From Agromyces laixinhei (GTDB lineage Bacteria; Actinomycetota; Actinomycetes; Actinomycetales; Microbacteriaceae), in the NCBI RefSeq assembly GCF_006337065.1, contig NZ_CP040872.1:2232001-2296000 (forward strand): DNA of 64,000 bases, given 5' to 3'. Position 1 is the stretch's first letter, and each line of letters starts with the position of its first letter. A program made the position numbers and the translations under genes. Below, piece after piece: positions 1 through 9,387 of this stretch. The notes under the pieces were generated by a model. That model saw nothing but the letters and a program-made list of their open reading frames with translations. It was not told where the DNA came from and did not search any database.

Positions 1-375
1 GGGTCCGACGTCGAACTCCAGCACGTGGTCGCCGATGGGATTGGCATCGGGGGCGTGCGGCGGCTCGACCGCGAACGGGTACTGGATGTTCGTGTACGCG
101 GGTGAGCCGTGACCATGCATCACCCAGCTCGAGGGAACGGGCAGCTCGCCGAAGCCGTCGAGACGCCTGCCCGCCTGCCACCCGTCGTCGGGTGCCTGGC
201 GGATTCCCGGGTGGAGACGGAAGCGCCAGGTGCCGTTGAGCGACCGGCTGGCGGCGTCGGTCTGGAGTCGAGCCCGGGGGGCGTTCGTACCGTTGGGCGG
301 CGCCGGCGAGTGGAGGGCCTCTGCCCGGTCGCTTCCGCGGTCCACTCTGCGCTCCGGCTCGGCATCGGGAGTCAT
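1..375 (-). CDS. GH2 beta-galactosidase (LacZ-like), N-terminal part
   Basis: Incomplete: the gene runs off the left edge of the window. The visible frame on the - strand has the sugar-binding domain signature of GH2 beta-galactosidases: SLNGTWRFRLHPG, then LPVPSSW, then a YTNIQYPF segment and DANPIGDH. The family hydrolyses terminal beta-galactosides in the cytoplasm, and no signal peptide is seen. The start is uncertain. ATG at 375 gives a normal-length N terminus but has a poor ribosome site. An in-frame TTG at 456 has GAAGGA seven bases upstream and would add 27 residues. The TetR gene lies upstream on the same strand after 235 bases without a gene. Confidence 0.8.
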   Translation of the reverse strand, partial: MTPDAEPERRVDRGSDRAEALHSPAPPNGTNAPRARLQTDAASRSLNGTWRFRLHPGIRQAPDDGWQAGRRLDGFGELPVPSSWVMHGHGSPAYTNIQYPFAVEPPHAPDANPIGDHVLEFDVGP

Positions 376-610
376 CGCCGCTGCAAGGCCCGGCTCGTCG
401 GAACGTCGGCCGGCGATCACTGCATCGTCCCCGCGACCTTGCCCTTGATGCTTCAATCGTCTGTCCTTCGCTCGAGCGTGAGTGCGCCCACGACCTTCAT
501 GGGCGTCGCAGCGACTCTATGCGGGAAGACTCTGTGATCCCCCCGAGCGCGCTGAAGCTCTCGTGGCAGCGGAGTCGCTCGCTGACAACGCTGTTGCCGA
601 GTCGCGCGAA

Positions 611-1201
611 TCAGTCGCCGTCAGATTCGATGCCGCGCCGGGGAAAGCCGTCGAGCAGCTTCCGCATGACTCGCCAGTCGTCGTCGGTGTCCGTCCAGTT
701 CACCTCTGGGTCGCGAAGTCGTTTCAGCCGGACTCCGTCGAGGAGCAGCCGAAGGATCCGCGCGACCTCGTCACCGTCTTCGAACTCGCGCTCGATCTGC
801 GGCACCATGAGATCGAACGTGCGCTCGCTGCGTCGCGCGAAGTACTCATGTGCGGGGTGCCCCGGGTCGAGCGCCTCCGCCTCGAGGGCGTCGAAGCTCC
901 GCGCCTCGTCGGGATGCGCCGCATAGAATCCGCGCGCCGCATCGAGCATCTCGAGGAGCGGCACGTCGAAACCTCCGTCATCGAGGATCTCGGCGAGGTC
1001 GACTTCGTCGCGATGATCGAGCACCGCCTCGAGCAATGTCGGTATGTCGGGGAAGTAGTGCATCAGCCCCGGCGCGGACATGCCGCAGCGTCGGGCGATC
1101 TCGCGCAGGCTGAGCCCGCGGTAACCGTCGCTCGCGATGGCCGCCTGGGTGGCGTCGATGATCTCGGCTCGTCGAGCCTCGGGAGTCAAACGGCGTGCCA
1201 T
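611..1201 (-). CDS. TetR family transcriptional regulator
   Basis: A 196-aa repressor-type protein. The N-terminal helix-turn-helix reads GLSLREIARRCGMSAPGLMHYFP (shown only to place it at about residues 30-52), followed by an all-helical ligand-binding C-terminal domain. The start ATG at 1201 is preceded by AAAGGAGG, which is better than the in-frame codons further upstream. The gene is divergent from the MFS-GH20-GH3 operon, and a 22-bp palindrome lies between them, so it probably represses that operon and itself. The inducer is unknown; a glycoside or its breakdown product is the simple guess. Confidence 0.88.
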   Translation of the reverse strand: MARRLTPEARRAEIIDATQAAIASDGYRGLSLREIARRCGMSAPGLMHYFPDIPTLLEAVLDHRDEVDLAEILDDGGFDVPLLEMLDAARGFYAAHPDEARSFDALEAEALDPGHPAHEYFARRSERTFDLMVPQIEREFEDGDEVARILRLLLDGVRLKRLRDPEVNWTDTDDDWRVMRKLLDGFPRRGIESDGD

Positions 1202-1259
1202 GCGTCCTCCTTTGCTCATTCGTACTTGCGCTTCCGCCACGATACACGTGCGCTCACCC

Positions 1260-1281
1260 CTATCTTACAGCTGTTAGATAG
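1260..1281. promoter_or_regulatory. Candidate TetR operator (22-bp palindrome)
   Basis: Half sites CTATCTTACAG and CTGTTAGATAG form an inverted repeat with one mismatched pair. It lies between the divergent TetR and MFS starts, 17 bases before the MFS ATG. Size and place match a TetR-family operator; binding is inferred. Confidence 0.75.
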
Positions 1282-1298
1282 AACGGAAAGGCTGTTCA

Positions 1299-2570
1299 AT
1301 GACGAACTCGTCCCCCGACACCGTGACGATCACGGCGTCGAATCCGGCGGTGAAGGTGCGACTCTCGCCGCGCGTGAAGCACCTGTTCGGCTTCATCGTT
1401 CCGGTCAACCTCGCGATCTACATCGTGGTCGACGCGGTGCCCGGCATCCTCCTCCCGCTCCAGATCCAAGGCATCGACGAGGCGAACAAGGCCGCGAACC
1501 TCGCGCTCGTCACCGGCATCGGAGCCTTCGCGGCGATGATCGTGAGTCCGATCGCGGGTCTGGTCTCAGACCGCACGCGGAGCAGGTTCGGTCGGCGCAC
1601 CCCCTGGATCCTCGGCGGAGCGCTCGCGACCGGACTCACGCTCTTCGCGATGGGCTTCGCCAACGGCGTCGTGCAACTGGTCATCGCCTGGACGATCATG
1701 CAGATCACGCTCAACCTGATGATCAGCCCGCTGACGGCGCTGCTGCCCGATCGGGTGCCGTCGGCCGTGCGCGGTGCGTTCTCGACGCTCGTCGGCATCG
1801 GCATGATGGTCGGCATTCTCGGTGGTCAGATCCTGGGCGCGAGCCTGGCATCCGACATCCAGACCGCATACCTGATCCTGCCCGGCCTGATGATCGTCAT
1901 GATCGTGCTGTTCGTGGTGTTCTGCCCCGACACCGACTCACGAAGCCGGGTGAACGAGAAGTTCTCGTTCATCGTCTTTCTGAAGACGTTCTGGGTGAAC
2001 CCCCGCCGACACCCCGACTTCTTCTGGGGCTTCATGAGCCGACTGACGCTGTACACCGGGTACTTCATCATCACCGGCTACCAGCTCTACCTGCTGCAGG
2101 ACTACATCGGACTCGGAGACGATGCCATCACCCTCGTCCCCCTCCTCGGTCTGGTGCATCTCGTCGTCATCGTCATGGCGATGGCCTTCGCCGGCCCCCT
2201 CTCCGACAAGATCGGTCGCCGCAAGCCCATCGTCATCGGTGCGGCGCTGCTGATGGGCATCTCGATGCTCGCCCCCGTGATTCTGCACACCGTCACCGGC
2301 ATGTTCGTGTTCACGGCGATCTGCAGCCTCGGCTTCGGCGCCTACATGTCGGTCGACGCCGCACTGATGAGCGAGGTCCTCCCCTCCGAGGGAACCTTCG
2401 CGAAGGATCTCGGCGTGCTCAACATCGCCGCCACCTTGCCGCAGACGATCGGCCCGTTCCTCGGCGGCGCCATCGTGGTCGGCTTCGGGTACCTCGGACT
2501 GTTCCCGGTCGCGATCGCGCTCGCGATCGTCGGCGCACTCTGCATCGCTCCCATCAAGTCCGTTCGATAG
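1299..2570 (+). CDS. MFS transporter (sugar/cation symporter-like)
   Basis: A 423-aa polytopic membrane protein with about twelve hydrophobic segments. The loop between TM2 and TM3 carries DRTRSRFGRRTPW, a motif common in MFS sugar transporters of the SLC45/GPH-like type, and a second copy of the loop motif is DKIGRRKP near residue 305. GGAAAGG lies seven bases before the ATG. It is the first gene of an operon with a GH20 hexosaminidase 12 bases downstream and a GH3 enzyme after that, so it probably imports an oligosaccharide or glycoside that those enzymes cut. The substrate cannot be read from the sequence. Confidence 0.85.
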   Translation: MTNSSPDTVTITASNPAVKVRLSPRVKHLFGFIVPVNLAIYIVVDAVPGILLPLQIQGIDEANKAANLALVTGIGAFAAMIVSPIAGLVSDRTRSRFGRRTPWILGGALATGLTLFAMGFANGVVQLVIAWTIMQITLNLMISPLTALLPDRVPSAVRGAFSTLVGIGMMVGILGGQILGASLASDIQTAYLILPGLMIVMIVLFVVFCPDTDSRSRVNEKFSFIVFLKTFWVNPRRHPDFFWGFMSRLTLYTGYFIITGYQLYLLQDYIGLGDDAITLVPLLGLVHLVVIVMAMAFAGPLSDKIGRRKPIVIGAALLMGISMLAPVILHTVTGMFVFTAICSLGFGAYMSVDAALMSEVLPSEGTFAKDLGVLNIAATLPQTIGPFLGGAIVVGFGYLGLFPVAIALAIVGALCIAPIKSVR

Positions 2571-2582
2571 GAAACTGGATAT

Positions 2583-4229
2583 ATGACTCTCTCGCTCGTC
2601 CCTGCACCCGCCCGCATCCTCGCGCATGAAGGATCGCTCGAGATCGGCGACGGCACGCACGTCGTCGTCGAGTCGAACGAATTGACAGCGACGGCGCGGC
2701 GCTTCATCGACGACGTGCGCATCGACACCGGCATCGCCCTCGAACTTGCGTCGCCCTCCGATTCGGGGACTCCCGTCGTGCTCGCGCTCGACACCGCCGA
2801 ACTCGATTCCGTGGCTGCGGCCGGTGGCGTTCGCGCCGACGGCAGATCGGTAGCGGATGCCGCAGACGAGCGCCATGGCATCAGCATCACCCCTGAGGGG
2901 GTGCGTGTCTGGGGCGCCACCGCCGAGGGCGTGCACCGCGGCCTCACCTCGCTGCGCCAGCTCATCGCCGCCGTATCCCGGGACCGACTTGCGGCGCTGC
3001 CCGCTGCAGAGATCCTCGACGGCCCCCGGTTCGCGTGGCGCGGACTGTCGTTCGACGTCGCGCGCACCTTCCACGGGCCCGAGACGGTGCGACGCGTGAT
3101 CGACATGTGCTCACTGCACAAGCTGAACGTGCTGCACCTGCACCTGACCGACGACCAGGGCTGGCGCATCGAGGTGCCGACCCGGCCGGCGCTGACCGCG
3201 ATCGGCGGCGCCGGCGCGCTGGGCGACCGCCCCGGCGGCTACTACACGCTCGCCGAGATGGCCGAGCTCGTCGAATACGCAGCCGCGCGCTTCGTCACGC
3301 TCGTGCCCGAGATCGACATGCCCGGACACACCGGCGCGATCTTCCGCGCCTACCCCGAACTCGCACCCGCGGACGGGCGGGCGGGCGAGGTCGCCCCCGG
3401 ACTTGCGATCGGCACCCTCGACCCGGAGCGCCCGGAGACGTGGGCCTTCGTCGAAGACGTGCTCGACGCCGTCATCCCCCAGTTCCCGCAGAGCGCGTAC
3501 GTGCACGTCGGCGGCGACGAGGCGTTCGGCATGGCCGACGAGGCACACGCTGCGTTCGTCGAGCGGGCCGTCGCACTCGTCCGCGCCCGCGGGCGACGCG
3601 CACTCGGATGGCAGGAGACCGCACGCGCGGCGATCGGTGCAGACGAGATCGTGCAGTACTGGATCGACTCGCGCGAAACGTCGGCGATGATGGACAACGA
3701 GGCGCTCAAGACGATGGTCCCGTCAGAGCTCTTGCCGCTCATCGTCGAAACGATGGCCAAGGCCGAGCACGACGTGCCCCGTGCCCTCGCGACGGGCGCC
3801 AAGCTCCTCATCTCACCGACGAGTCGGCTGTACTTCGATCGACCCCACGCCGAGGACTCCGCCGACCCCGCGCAGGAAGAGATGCGCGCCCGGGTCGGAC
3901 TGCCGGTCTACCCGCCGATGTCGCTCCGGCACGGCGTCGAGTGGGATCCGGTCGACGACACCCCTGGCGTTTCATCCGACGACCAGATCGCGGGCGTGGA
4001 GGCGGCCATCTGGTGCGAGACCATCGCCAACCGCGACGAACTCGAGTTCATGCTCCTGCCACGCATCGGCGGCCTCGCTGAGAAGAGCTGGGCACGGCGC
4101 ACTGTCACCGAGTGGAATGACTACGCCGAGCGGATCGCCGCACAGGCGACGATATGGGACGCGCGCGGCTGGACCTGGTTCGCCGCGAACACCGTCGACT
4201 GGGCGGCAGACGAAGTCACCGCCCGCTGA
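2583..4229 (+). CDS. Beta-N-acetylhexosaminidase, GH20
   Basis: A 548-aa exo-acting enzyme that removes terminal beta-GlcNAc or GalNAc. An N-terminal GH20b-like domain spans about residues 10-130. The TIM-barrel follows, with LHLTDDQGWR, VPEIDMPGHTGA and the HVGGDEAFG segment near residue 310, whose Asp-Glu pair is the catalytic pair for substrate-assisted hydrolysis. There is no signal peptide, so it acts on imported sugar. It follows the MFS gene by 12 bases and precedes the GH3 gene by 40. The ribosome site is weak, so translational coupling to the MFS gene is likely. Confidence 0.92.
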   Translation: MTLSLVPAPARILAHEGSLEIGDGTHVVVESNELTATARRFIDDVRIDTGIALELASPSDSGTPVVLALDTAELDSVAAAGGVRADGRSVADAADERHGISITPEGVRVWGATAEGVHRGLTSLRQLIAAVSRDRLAALPAAEILDGPRFAWRGLSFDVARTFHGPETVRRVIDMCSLHKLNVLHLHLTDDQGWRIEVPTRPALTAIGGAGALGDRPGGYYTLAEMAELVEYAAARFVTLVPEIDMPGHTGAIFRAYPELAPADGRAGEVAPGLAIGTLDPERPETWAFVEDVLDAVIPQFPQSAYVHVGGDEAFGMADEAHAAFVERAVALVRARGRRALGWQETARAAIGADEIVQYWIDSRETSAMMDNEALKTMVPSELLPLIVETMAKAEHDVPRALATGAKLLISPTSRLYFDRPHAEDSADPAQEEMRARVGLPVYPPMSLRHGVEWDPVDDTPGVSSDDQIAGVEAAIWCETIANRDELEFMLLPRIGGLAEKSWARRTVTEWNDYAERIAAQATIWDARGWTWFAANTVDWAADEVTAR

Positions 4230-4269
4230 ACCGCACCGGACTGCGCCGATCCCGAGACGGAGAACTGAA

Positions 4270-6027
4270 TTGACCACTGACACCACCGTCGTGCGCTTCC
4301 CGTACGAAGACTCGTCCTTGCCCATCGAGAATCGCATCGAAGACCTCCTCTCCCGCCTGGACGATGCCGACAAGGCCGGTCTCCTCTTCCACACGATGGT
4401 GTCCGTGCAGGAGCTCACCGAGCCGAATGCCATGTTCGGCCTGCCTTCCGTGGCGAGCCTGATCCACGACCGGCGGATGAACCACTTCAACCTCCTCGGG
4501 TCGGCACCGAGCGGGCGCGAGTTCGCGGAGTGGCAGAACGCTGCGCAGCGACTCGCCCGCGAACTGCCGCTCCGCATCCCGATCACGTTCTCGACGGATC
4601 CACGCCATTCGTTCACCGACAACCCCGGCGCATCGATGCTCGCCGGCCCGTTCTCGCAGTGGCCGGAATCGCTCGGCCTCGCGGCGATCGGATCAGCCCG
4701 CCGCGTCGAGCGGTTCGCCGACGTCGCGCGGCAGGAGTACTTGGCCGTCGGGCTGCGCGTGGCGCTGCATCCCCAGATCGATCTGGCCACCGAGCCGCGC
4801 TGGTCACGCATCAACGCGACCTTCGGGGAAGACGCCGATCTGGCCTCGCGGCTCGTCGCGGGATACATCCGCGGATTTCAGGGCGACCATCTCGGCGCCG
4901 AATCGGTCTCGACCATGGCCAAGCACTTCCCCGGCGGCGGGCCGCAGAAAGACGGCGAGGACCCCCACTTCGAGTACGGCCGCGAGCAGGTCTACCCCGG
5001 CGACAACTTCGAGTACCACCTCGAGCCGTTCGCGGCCGCCATCGCCGCCGGCGTCTCGCAGATGATGCCGTACTACGGGATGCCGGTGGGAACCGAGTAC
5101 GACGAGGTCGGGTTCGGATTCAATCGCTCGGTGCTGCAAGGACTGTTGCGAGATCGCTTCGGGTTCGACGGCATCGTCTGCACCGACTGGGGGCTGATCA
5201 CCGATTCTCCCCTGATGCCGGCGAAGGCCTGGGGTGTCGAGCACCTCACGCCCGCCGAACGGATGCTGAAGATCCTCGACGCCGGCGCCGACCAGTTCGG
5301 CGGCGAACTGTGCACCGACCTCCTGCTCGAACTGGTCGACGCCGGCACGCTCACCCGCGATCGCCTCGACGTCTCCGTGCGCCGTCTGCTTCGCGAGAAG
5401 TTCAGGCTCGGCCTGTTCGACGACCCCTTCGTCGACGCAGACCGTGCGCAGTCGGTCGTGGGCAACGCCGACTTCGTTGCCGAGGGTCTCGCCGCGCAGA
5501 GCGACTCGCTCACACTTCTCACCAACAGGGATCAGACGCTCCCCCTCGGCCGGGGCATCCGCGTCTACGCCGAAGGTGTGGATGCCCGGCATCTTCGCGA
5601 GTACGCGACCATCGTCGCAACCCCTGACGAAGCGGATGTCGCGATCCTGCGGGTCAAGGCACCCTACGAACCCCGGACGAACGGGTTCGAAGCGTACTTC
5701 CATACCGGGTCTCTCGAGTTCCCATCGCAGGAGCTCGAACGCCTGACGAGTATCGCCTCCGCCGTGCCCACGGTCATCGACATCTACCTCGAACGGCCGA
5801 CGGTACTCGGAGGGATGGAGCACACCGCAGCTGCCGTGATCGGGAGCTATGGGGCATCCGACGCTGCACTCCTCCGCGTGCTGTTCGGTGACCGCAGTCC
5901 GCTCGGATCACTCCCGTTCGATCTGCCACAGTCGATGGACGCCGTGATCGCCAGCCGCACGGACGTGCCGTTCGACACCGCCGAACCCACCTTCCGGTTC
6001 GGGCACGGTCTGCGCTACGACGCGTAA
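4270..6027 (+). CDS. Glycoside hydrolase family 3 protein
   Basis: A 585-aa retaining beta-glycosidase. The GH3 N-terminal barrel contains the KHFPGGG motif and the nucleophile Asp at about residue 306 in CTDWG. The GH3 C-terminal alpha/beta domain runs from about residue 410, and the end reads FRFGHGLRYDA, normal for the family. The start is TTG at 4270 with GGAGA about seven bases upstream; upstream in-frame sequence is the shadow of the GH20 gene. No signal peptide is seen. Last gene of the TetR-controlled operon. Family members cut beta-glucosides, xylosides or GlcNAc, and the preference is not clear here. Confidence 0.88.
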   Translation: MTTDTTVVRFPYEDSSLPIENRIEDLLSRLDDADKAGLLFHTMVSVQELTEPNAMFGLPSVASLIHDRRMNHFNLLGSAPSGREFAEWQNAAQRLARELPLRIPITFSTDPRHSFTDNPGASMLAGPFSQWPESLGLAAIGSARRVERFADVARQEYLAVGLRVALHPQIDLATEPRWSRINATFGEDADLASRLVAGYIRGFQGDHLGAESVSTMAKHFPGGGPQKDGEDPHFEYGREQVYPGDNFEYHLEPFAAAIAAGVSQMMPYYGMPVGTEYDEVGFGFNRSVLQGLLRDRFGFDGIVCTDWGLITDSPLMPAKAWGVEHLTPAERMLKILDAGADQFGGELCTDLLLELVDAGTLTRDRLDVSVRRLLREKFRLGLFDDPFVDADRAQSVVGNADFVAEGLAAQSDSLTLLTNRDQTLPLGRGIRVYAEGVDARHLREYATIVATPDEADVAILRVKAPYEPRTNGFEAYFHTGSLEFPSQELERLTSIASAVPTVIDIYLERPTVLGGMEHTAAAVIGSYGASDAALLRVLFGDRSPLGSLPFDLPQSMDAVIASRTDVPFDTAEPTFRFGHGLRYDA

Positions 6028-6079
6028 GCGTGTGCAGCACCGTCCCGACCCCCGATGCCCGGCACTGCAATCGTGGCGC

Positions 6080-7525
6080 TCAACCGTCGCGCGAGACCGG
6101 CGCGTCGCCCAGCGCTGCGGCGAGCTCCGCGCCCCGAGGGTCGTGCGTGGCGAACGCCGTCCCTGAGCCGCGCCGATCGCGCGAGAACTCGCTCAACCCG
6201 GCTTCGACGGTCTTGCTGTACGGCAGGAATGCCATCGCGATCGCACCCAGCAGCGCGAACACGATCGGCACCCCCGCGGTCGCGATGCGTATGCCGAGTT
6301 GAGCGGTCTCAGATTGGACCTCGGCGAGCTGGTCGTAACCGAATGCGGAGATGATCCACATGAACAGCGCCGTCTGGATTCCGATGAGCGGAGCAGACAG
6401 GAGCGCACGCAACGACGCGAACGACCCCGTCTTGCGGGTGCCGGTGGTGCGTTCGTTCTCGTCGATGAGCGCTGCCTCGAGGGGGCTGCCCGCGGTCATC
6501 ATGATCTGGCGTCCGCTCATGAGCACGAGGTAGCACAGCAACGCATGCCACCATTCGGTCGCGAAGAACAGCGCGGCGAGTCCGAGCACGTACGGAACCA
6601 TCCCGACGAAGATGCTGGTTCGGCTGCCGATGCGCTTGATCATGCGGGCGAACAGCGGCAGGAGCAGGAGCACGACGGCCATCGAACCGATGTCGGTGAT
6701 CGTGGCCTCGGTGCCGGAGCTGCGGATCACGTGATCCATGAAGTAGAGGAACGCCGTGAAGTACATGCCCATCGGTGCGAGCGCGGTGGCACTGTAGGCG
6801 AACCAGGCCCAGAACGCCCGCATCCGGAGGATCGATGCGGCATCCGCTGTGAGTTGGCTCCAGGTGACGTGCTGTTCGCCTGCGTCGCCGTTCTCGTAGA
6901 GCTCGGGAGGATCCTTGAGTTTGAGGATGGGGATGAGGTAGAGCGCGGCGTTCAGCAGCACGACGCCCATGAGCATCGCGGCGATCGTGGTGCGCTCGGT
7001 GATCGAATCGCCCACGAGTAGTTGCGTGGCGACCACGGTCGCGAAGGCGGAGGTGATGTTGCCGATCCACGTCTTGCCGACCTCGACGTCGATGCGATCC
7101 TCGCGCGTCGGTGCCGCGAGGTAGATGTAGCCGGTGGCGGAGATGAGGTAGAAGGTCGACGCGACATCGAACAGGAACAGCTCGAACAGGAAGACCAGCA
7201 TCATCGTGCTCTGCGACCACGACGGGTCCGTCCAGGCCATCGCGACGAGCCCGATGAGCATGAACGGAACGGTCGTGCGCATGACCCGCAGGAACTTGCC
7301 CCGCCCCGGCCGGTAGCGCATCTTGTCGAGCATCACCCCGAACACGGGATCGTTGATCACGTTCCAGATGTTGAAGGCGAGGTACACCCATCCGACATAC
7401 TGCGGATCGAGTCCGATCACGTCCGTGTAGAACTTCACGTACACGTTGTGGATGATGACCGTCGACATCCACGTGGCCGGCAACGGCGTGGAGAGGAGCG
7501 CCTTCTGCCGGAAACTCAGCGCCAC
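6080..7525 (-). CDS. GPH-type MFS sugar transporter
   Basis: A 481-aa membrane protein of the glycoside-pentoside-hexuronide type (MelB-like, MFS_2). It shows about twelve membrane segments, with FNIWNVINDPVFGVMLDK near residue 60, where family members keep the Asp of the cation site. The start is GTG at 7525, four bases after the GH5 stop, without a good ribosome site, so it is translationally coupled to GH5. It probably imports the glycoside that the GH5 enzyme hydrolyses. Confidence 0.87.
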   Translation of the reverse strand: MALSFRQKALLSTPLPATWMSTVIIHNVYVKFYTDVIGLDPQYVGWVYLAFNIWNVINDPVFGVMLDKMRYRPGRGKFLRVMRTTVPFMLIGLVAMAWTDPSWSQSTMMLVFLFELFLFDVASTFYLISATGYIYLAAPTREDRIDVEVGKTWIGNITSAFATVVATQLLVGDSITERTTIAAMLMGVVLLNAALYLIPILKLKDPPELYENGDAGEQHVTWSQLTADAASILRMRAFWAWFAYSATALAPMGMYFTAFLYFMDHVIRSSGTEATITDIGSMAVVLLLLPLFARMIKRIGSRTSIFVGMVPYVLGLAALFFATEWWHALLCYLVLMSGRQIMMTAGSPLEAALIDENERTTGTRKTGSFASLRALLSAPLIGIQTALFMWIISAFGYDQLAEVQSETAQLGIRIATAGVPIVFALLGAIAMAFLPYSKTVEAGLSEFSRDRRGSGTAFATHDPRGAELAAALGDAPVSRDG

Positions 7526-7528
7526 GAC

Positions 7529-9043
7529 TCAACCGACTGTCAGCTCGAAATCACCCAGACCTGCTGCGACCGACACCCACACGCCATCGCGCGTGAACGG
7601 CATCGGCTCGCCGTCGCGGAGCACACTCACCGCTCCGTCGGGAGCGAAGAAGACGGAGGGTGCCCCCGTTTCCGCTCCACGCCACCCGGCGTGCAGCGTG
7701 CCGTCGACGACGCGCCAGTGCAGGCCGTCTCCGGCGAAGGCGAGCGGGCGGGGGCGGGTCAGGGCTGCCGCCGCCTCGGACGCGGCGAAGCCCTTCTGCC
7801 AGCACCAGTAGGTCCACGACCACCCGCGAGCATCGAACACGTCCTGCAGAGCCTCGGCATGACTTTCGACCCCGTCGCCGAGGTCGAGGGCACCCCATTC
7901 GCCGACGATCACCGGCACGCCGAGGCGCTCGGCGGTCTCGGCGTGGCGGGAGAAGATCGTCGCCGCGCGGGTGTTGCTCGACAACGCGATTGCCGCGGTG
8001 TCGACGGTCAGGTCGTACCCGTGCGGTGAGTAGGCCCAGTTCGCGTCATCGAGCGCGGGCTGTCCGGAAGGCACTCCGAGGTTTGCGAAGTAGTTGTGCT
8101 CGCGCAGGATGAGGCCGTGCGGGTCTTCCGCCCGGACCGAGGCGCGCACGCGCTCCATGAATGGGGCGACCGCGTCGGATTCGAAGGCAGCCACGAGGGG
8201 ATGAACCGCGTCGCCGACCTCTCGGTGCACCGTCTCGTCTTCGAGACGAGCCAGCTGCGCGAACTTCGCCTCCGGATCCGCGAAGTCGGCGAACACCTGC
8301 TCAGGATCCTGGCCGGTCGCGTGTGCGAACGCACCGATGAGCGAGGCGAAGATCTGAGGTGCGATGCTGCCGGGTGTCGGCTCGTTCAGAAGGTCGTATC
8401 CGACGACGGCGCGGTGATCGCGGAACCGCCGGGCGACGTGCGCCCACATGGCGGCGAAACGATCCTGCAGTCCGACGCCCCCAGGCCCCGCGGCGTTCGA
8501 CCAGAACTGGTCGAGTGCCTCGTGCACCGCAGGACTCGCGAGATACGCATCGCTCCACAGTTCCGTGGCAGCGAAATCCTGCGAGGTGAGCGTCGCCCAG
8601 ACCGGCGCACCGTCGCTGAACGCCTGCGAGTACAGGTCTTGGTGCGAGTCGAGCACTGCGAGCATGCCCGCATCGTGGATCACATCCAACTGACCCGCGA
8701 CCCAATCGAGGTACGCCTCGTCGTAGTGGCCGGGCTCGGGCTCGACAGCCGCCCAGATGACCCCGAACCGCACGAGCGTGAACCCACGGGCGGCGAGGTC
8801 TGCAATATCCTCCGGGGTCCAGTCGCCACCGAACCCTCGATCGAGGTAGCTGCCGGTCGGCAGATGGTTGCCCTTCGAGATGAGGTTGATGCCGTGGAAT
8901 ACCCGATGACGACCGAGAGAGTCGCGCAGGCGAGACCCATCCGTACGCAGAATCGTGCCGTGGCCGCTCACGTCGGGCCGGAGAAGAGCTTCGTCACTGC
9001 TCGCAGCGGGTGCGGTGCGACTGAGGGTCTGGTCGTGCGTCAT
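7529..9043 (-). CDS. Glycoside hydrolase family 5, endoglycosylceramidase-like
   Basis: A 504-aa GH5 enzyme. Readable family marks are HGINLISKG near the N terminus, LDSHQDLYS, the acid/base Glu in YDLLNEP, and the nucleophile Glu in VIVGEWGAL, followed by a C-terminal beta-sandwich of about 85 residues. This layout resembles the endoglycosylceramidase-related branch, whose members cut glycosphingolipids or steryl and related beta-glucosides. Unlike secreted endoglycosylceramidases it has no signal peptide. ATG at 9043 is preceded by GGGAG. First gene of a two-gene operon with the GPH transporter. Confidence 0.85.
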   Translation of the reverse strand: MTHDQTLSRTAPAASSDEALLRPDVSGHGTILRTDGSRLRDSLGRHRVFHGINLISKGNHLPTGSYLDRGFGGDWTPEDIADLAARGFTLVRFGVIWAAVEPEPGHYDEAYLDWVAGQLDVIHDAGMLAVLDSHQDLYSQAFSDGAPVWATLTSQDFAATELWSDAYLASPAVHEALDQFWSNAAGPGGVGLQDRFAAMWAHVARRFRDHRAVVGYDLLNEPTPGSIAPQIFASLIGAFAHATGQDPEQVFADFADPEAKFAQLARLEDETVHREVGDAVHPLVAAFESDAVAPFMERVRASVRAEDPHGLILREHNYFANLGVPSGQPALDDANWAYSPHGYDLTVDTAAIALSSNTRAATIFSRHAETAERLGVPVIVGEWGALDLGDGVESHAEALQDVFDARGWSWTYWCWQKGFAASEAAAALTRPRPLAFAGDGLHWRVVDGTLHAGWRGAETGAPSVFFAPDGAVSVLRDGEPMPFTRDGVWVSVAAGLGDFELTVG

Positions 9044-9387
9044 TGCTCTCCCGGCGCGAACCTCAGCGTTCGCGCATGCTCATGAAAGTGGGACATCTGA
9101 CCCACTCGGACGAAAGTACCGTGCACGCGCACTGAGATCAAGCGCCGGCATCCCACTCCGCGGCGACCAGATCGACGCCCGCTGCACCCGATGGCCGCAG
9201 GTGCTCCTGAGTTCGCTGCCGTACGGCGGTCCGCACGGGCGGAGCCCCGTCCAAGAGTGGGCGGAAGCCGGTAGGGTCGGGAGAGGTGCGCGAATCCTCA
9301 AGGCGCGCCTCGACATGTACGACGATTAGGGCTGCGGCGGCTCCAGATCTCCGAGCTCGCAGTCCTCCCCGGCTGATCGGAGTTCCC
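9044..9387. other. Intergenic region with GH5 promoter and possible operator
   Basis: No intact gene is seen in these 344 bases. Just before the GH5 start are half sites GTGGG and CCCAC eight bases apart (9087-9104), a possible operator. About 40 codons on the - strand ending at 9138 resemble the C terminus of a LacI-type regulator (RTAVRQ segment), perhaps a decayed gene. The GTG of the next gene is preceded by GGAG. Confidence 0.4.

Noticed and set aside
482..2629. Very long open frames opposite or shifted to known genes
   Set aside because: High-GC coding DNA gives long frames on all strands. These have Arg/Ala/Pro/His-rich composition, no family resemblance and no ribosome site, and they overlap genes with clear motifs.
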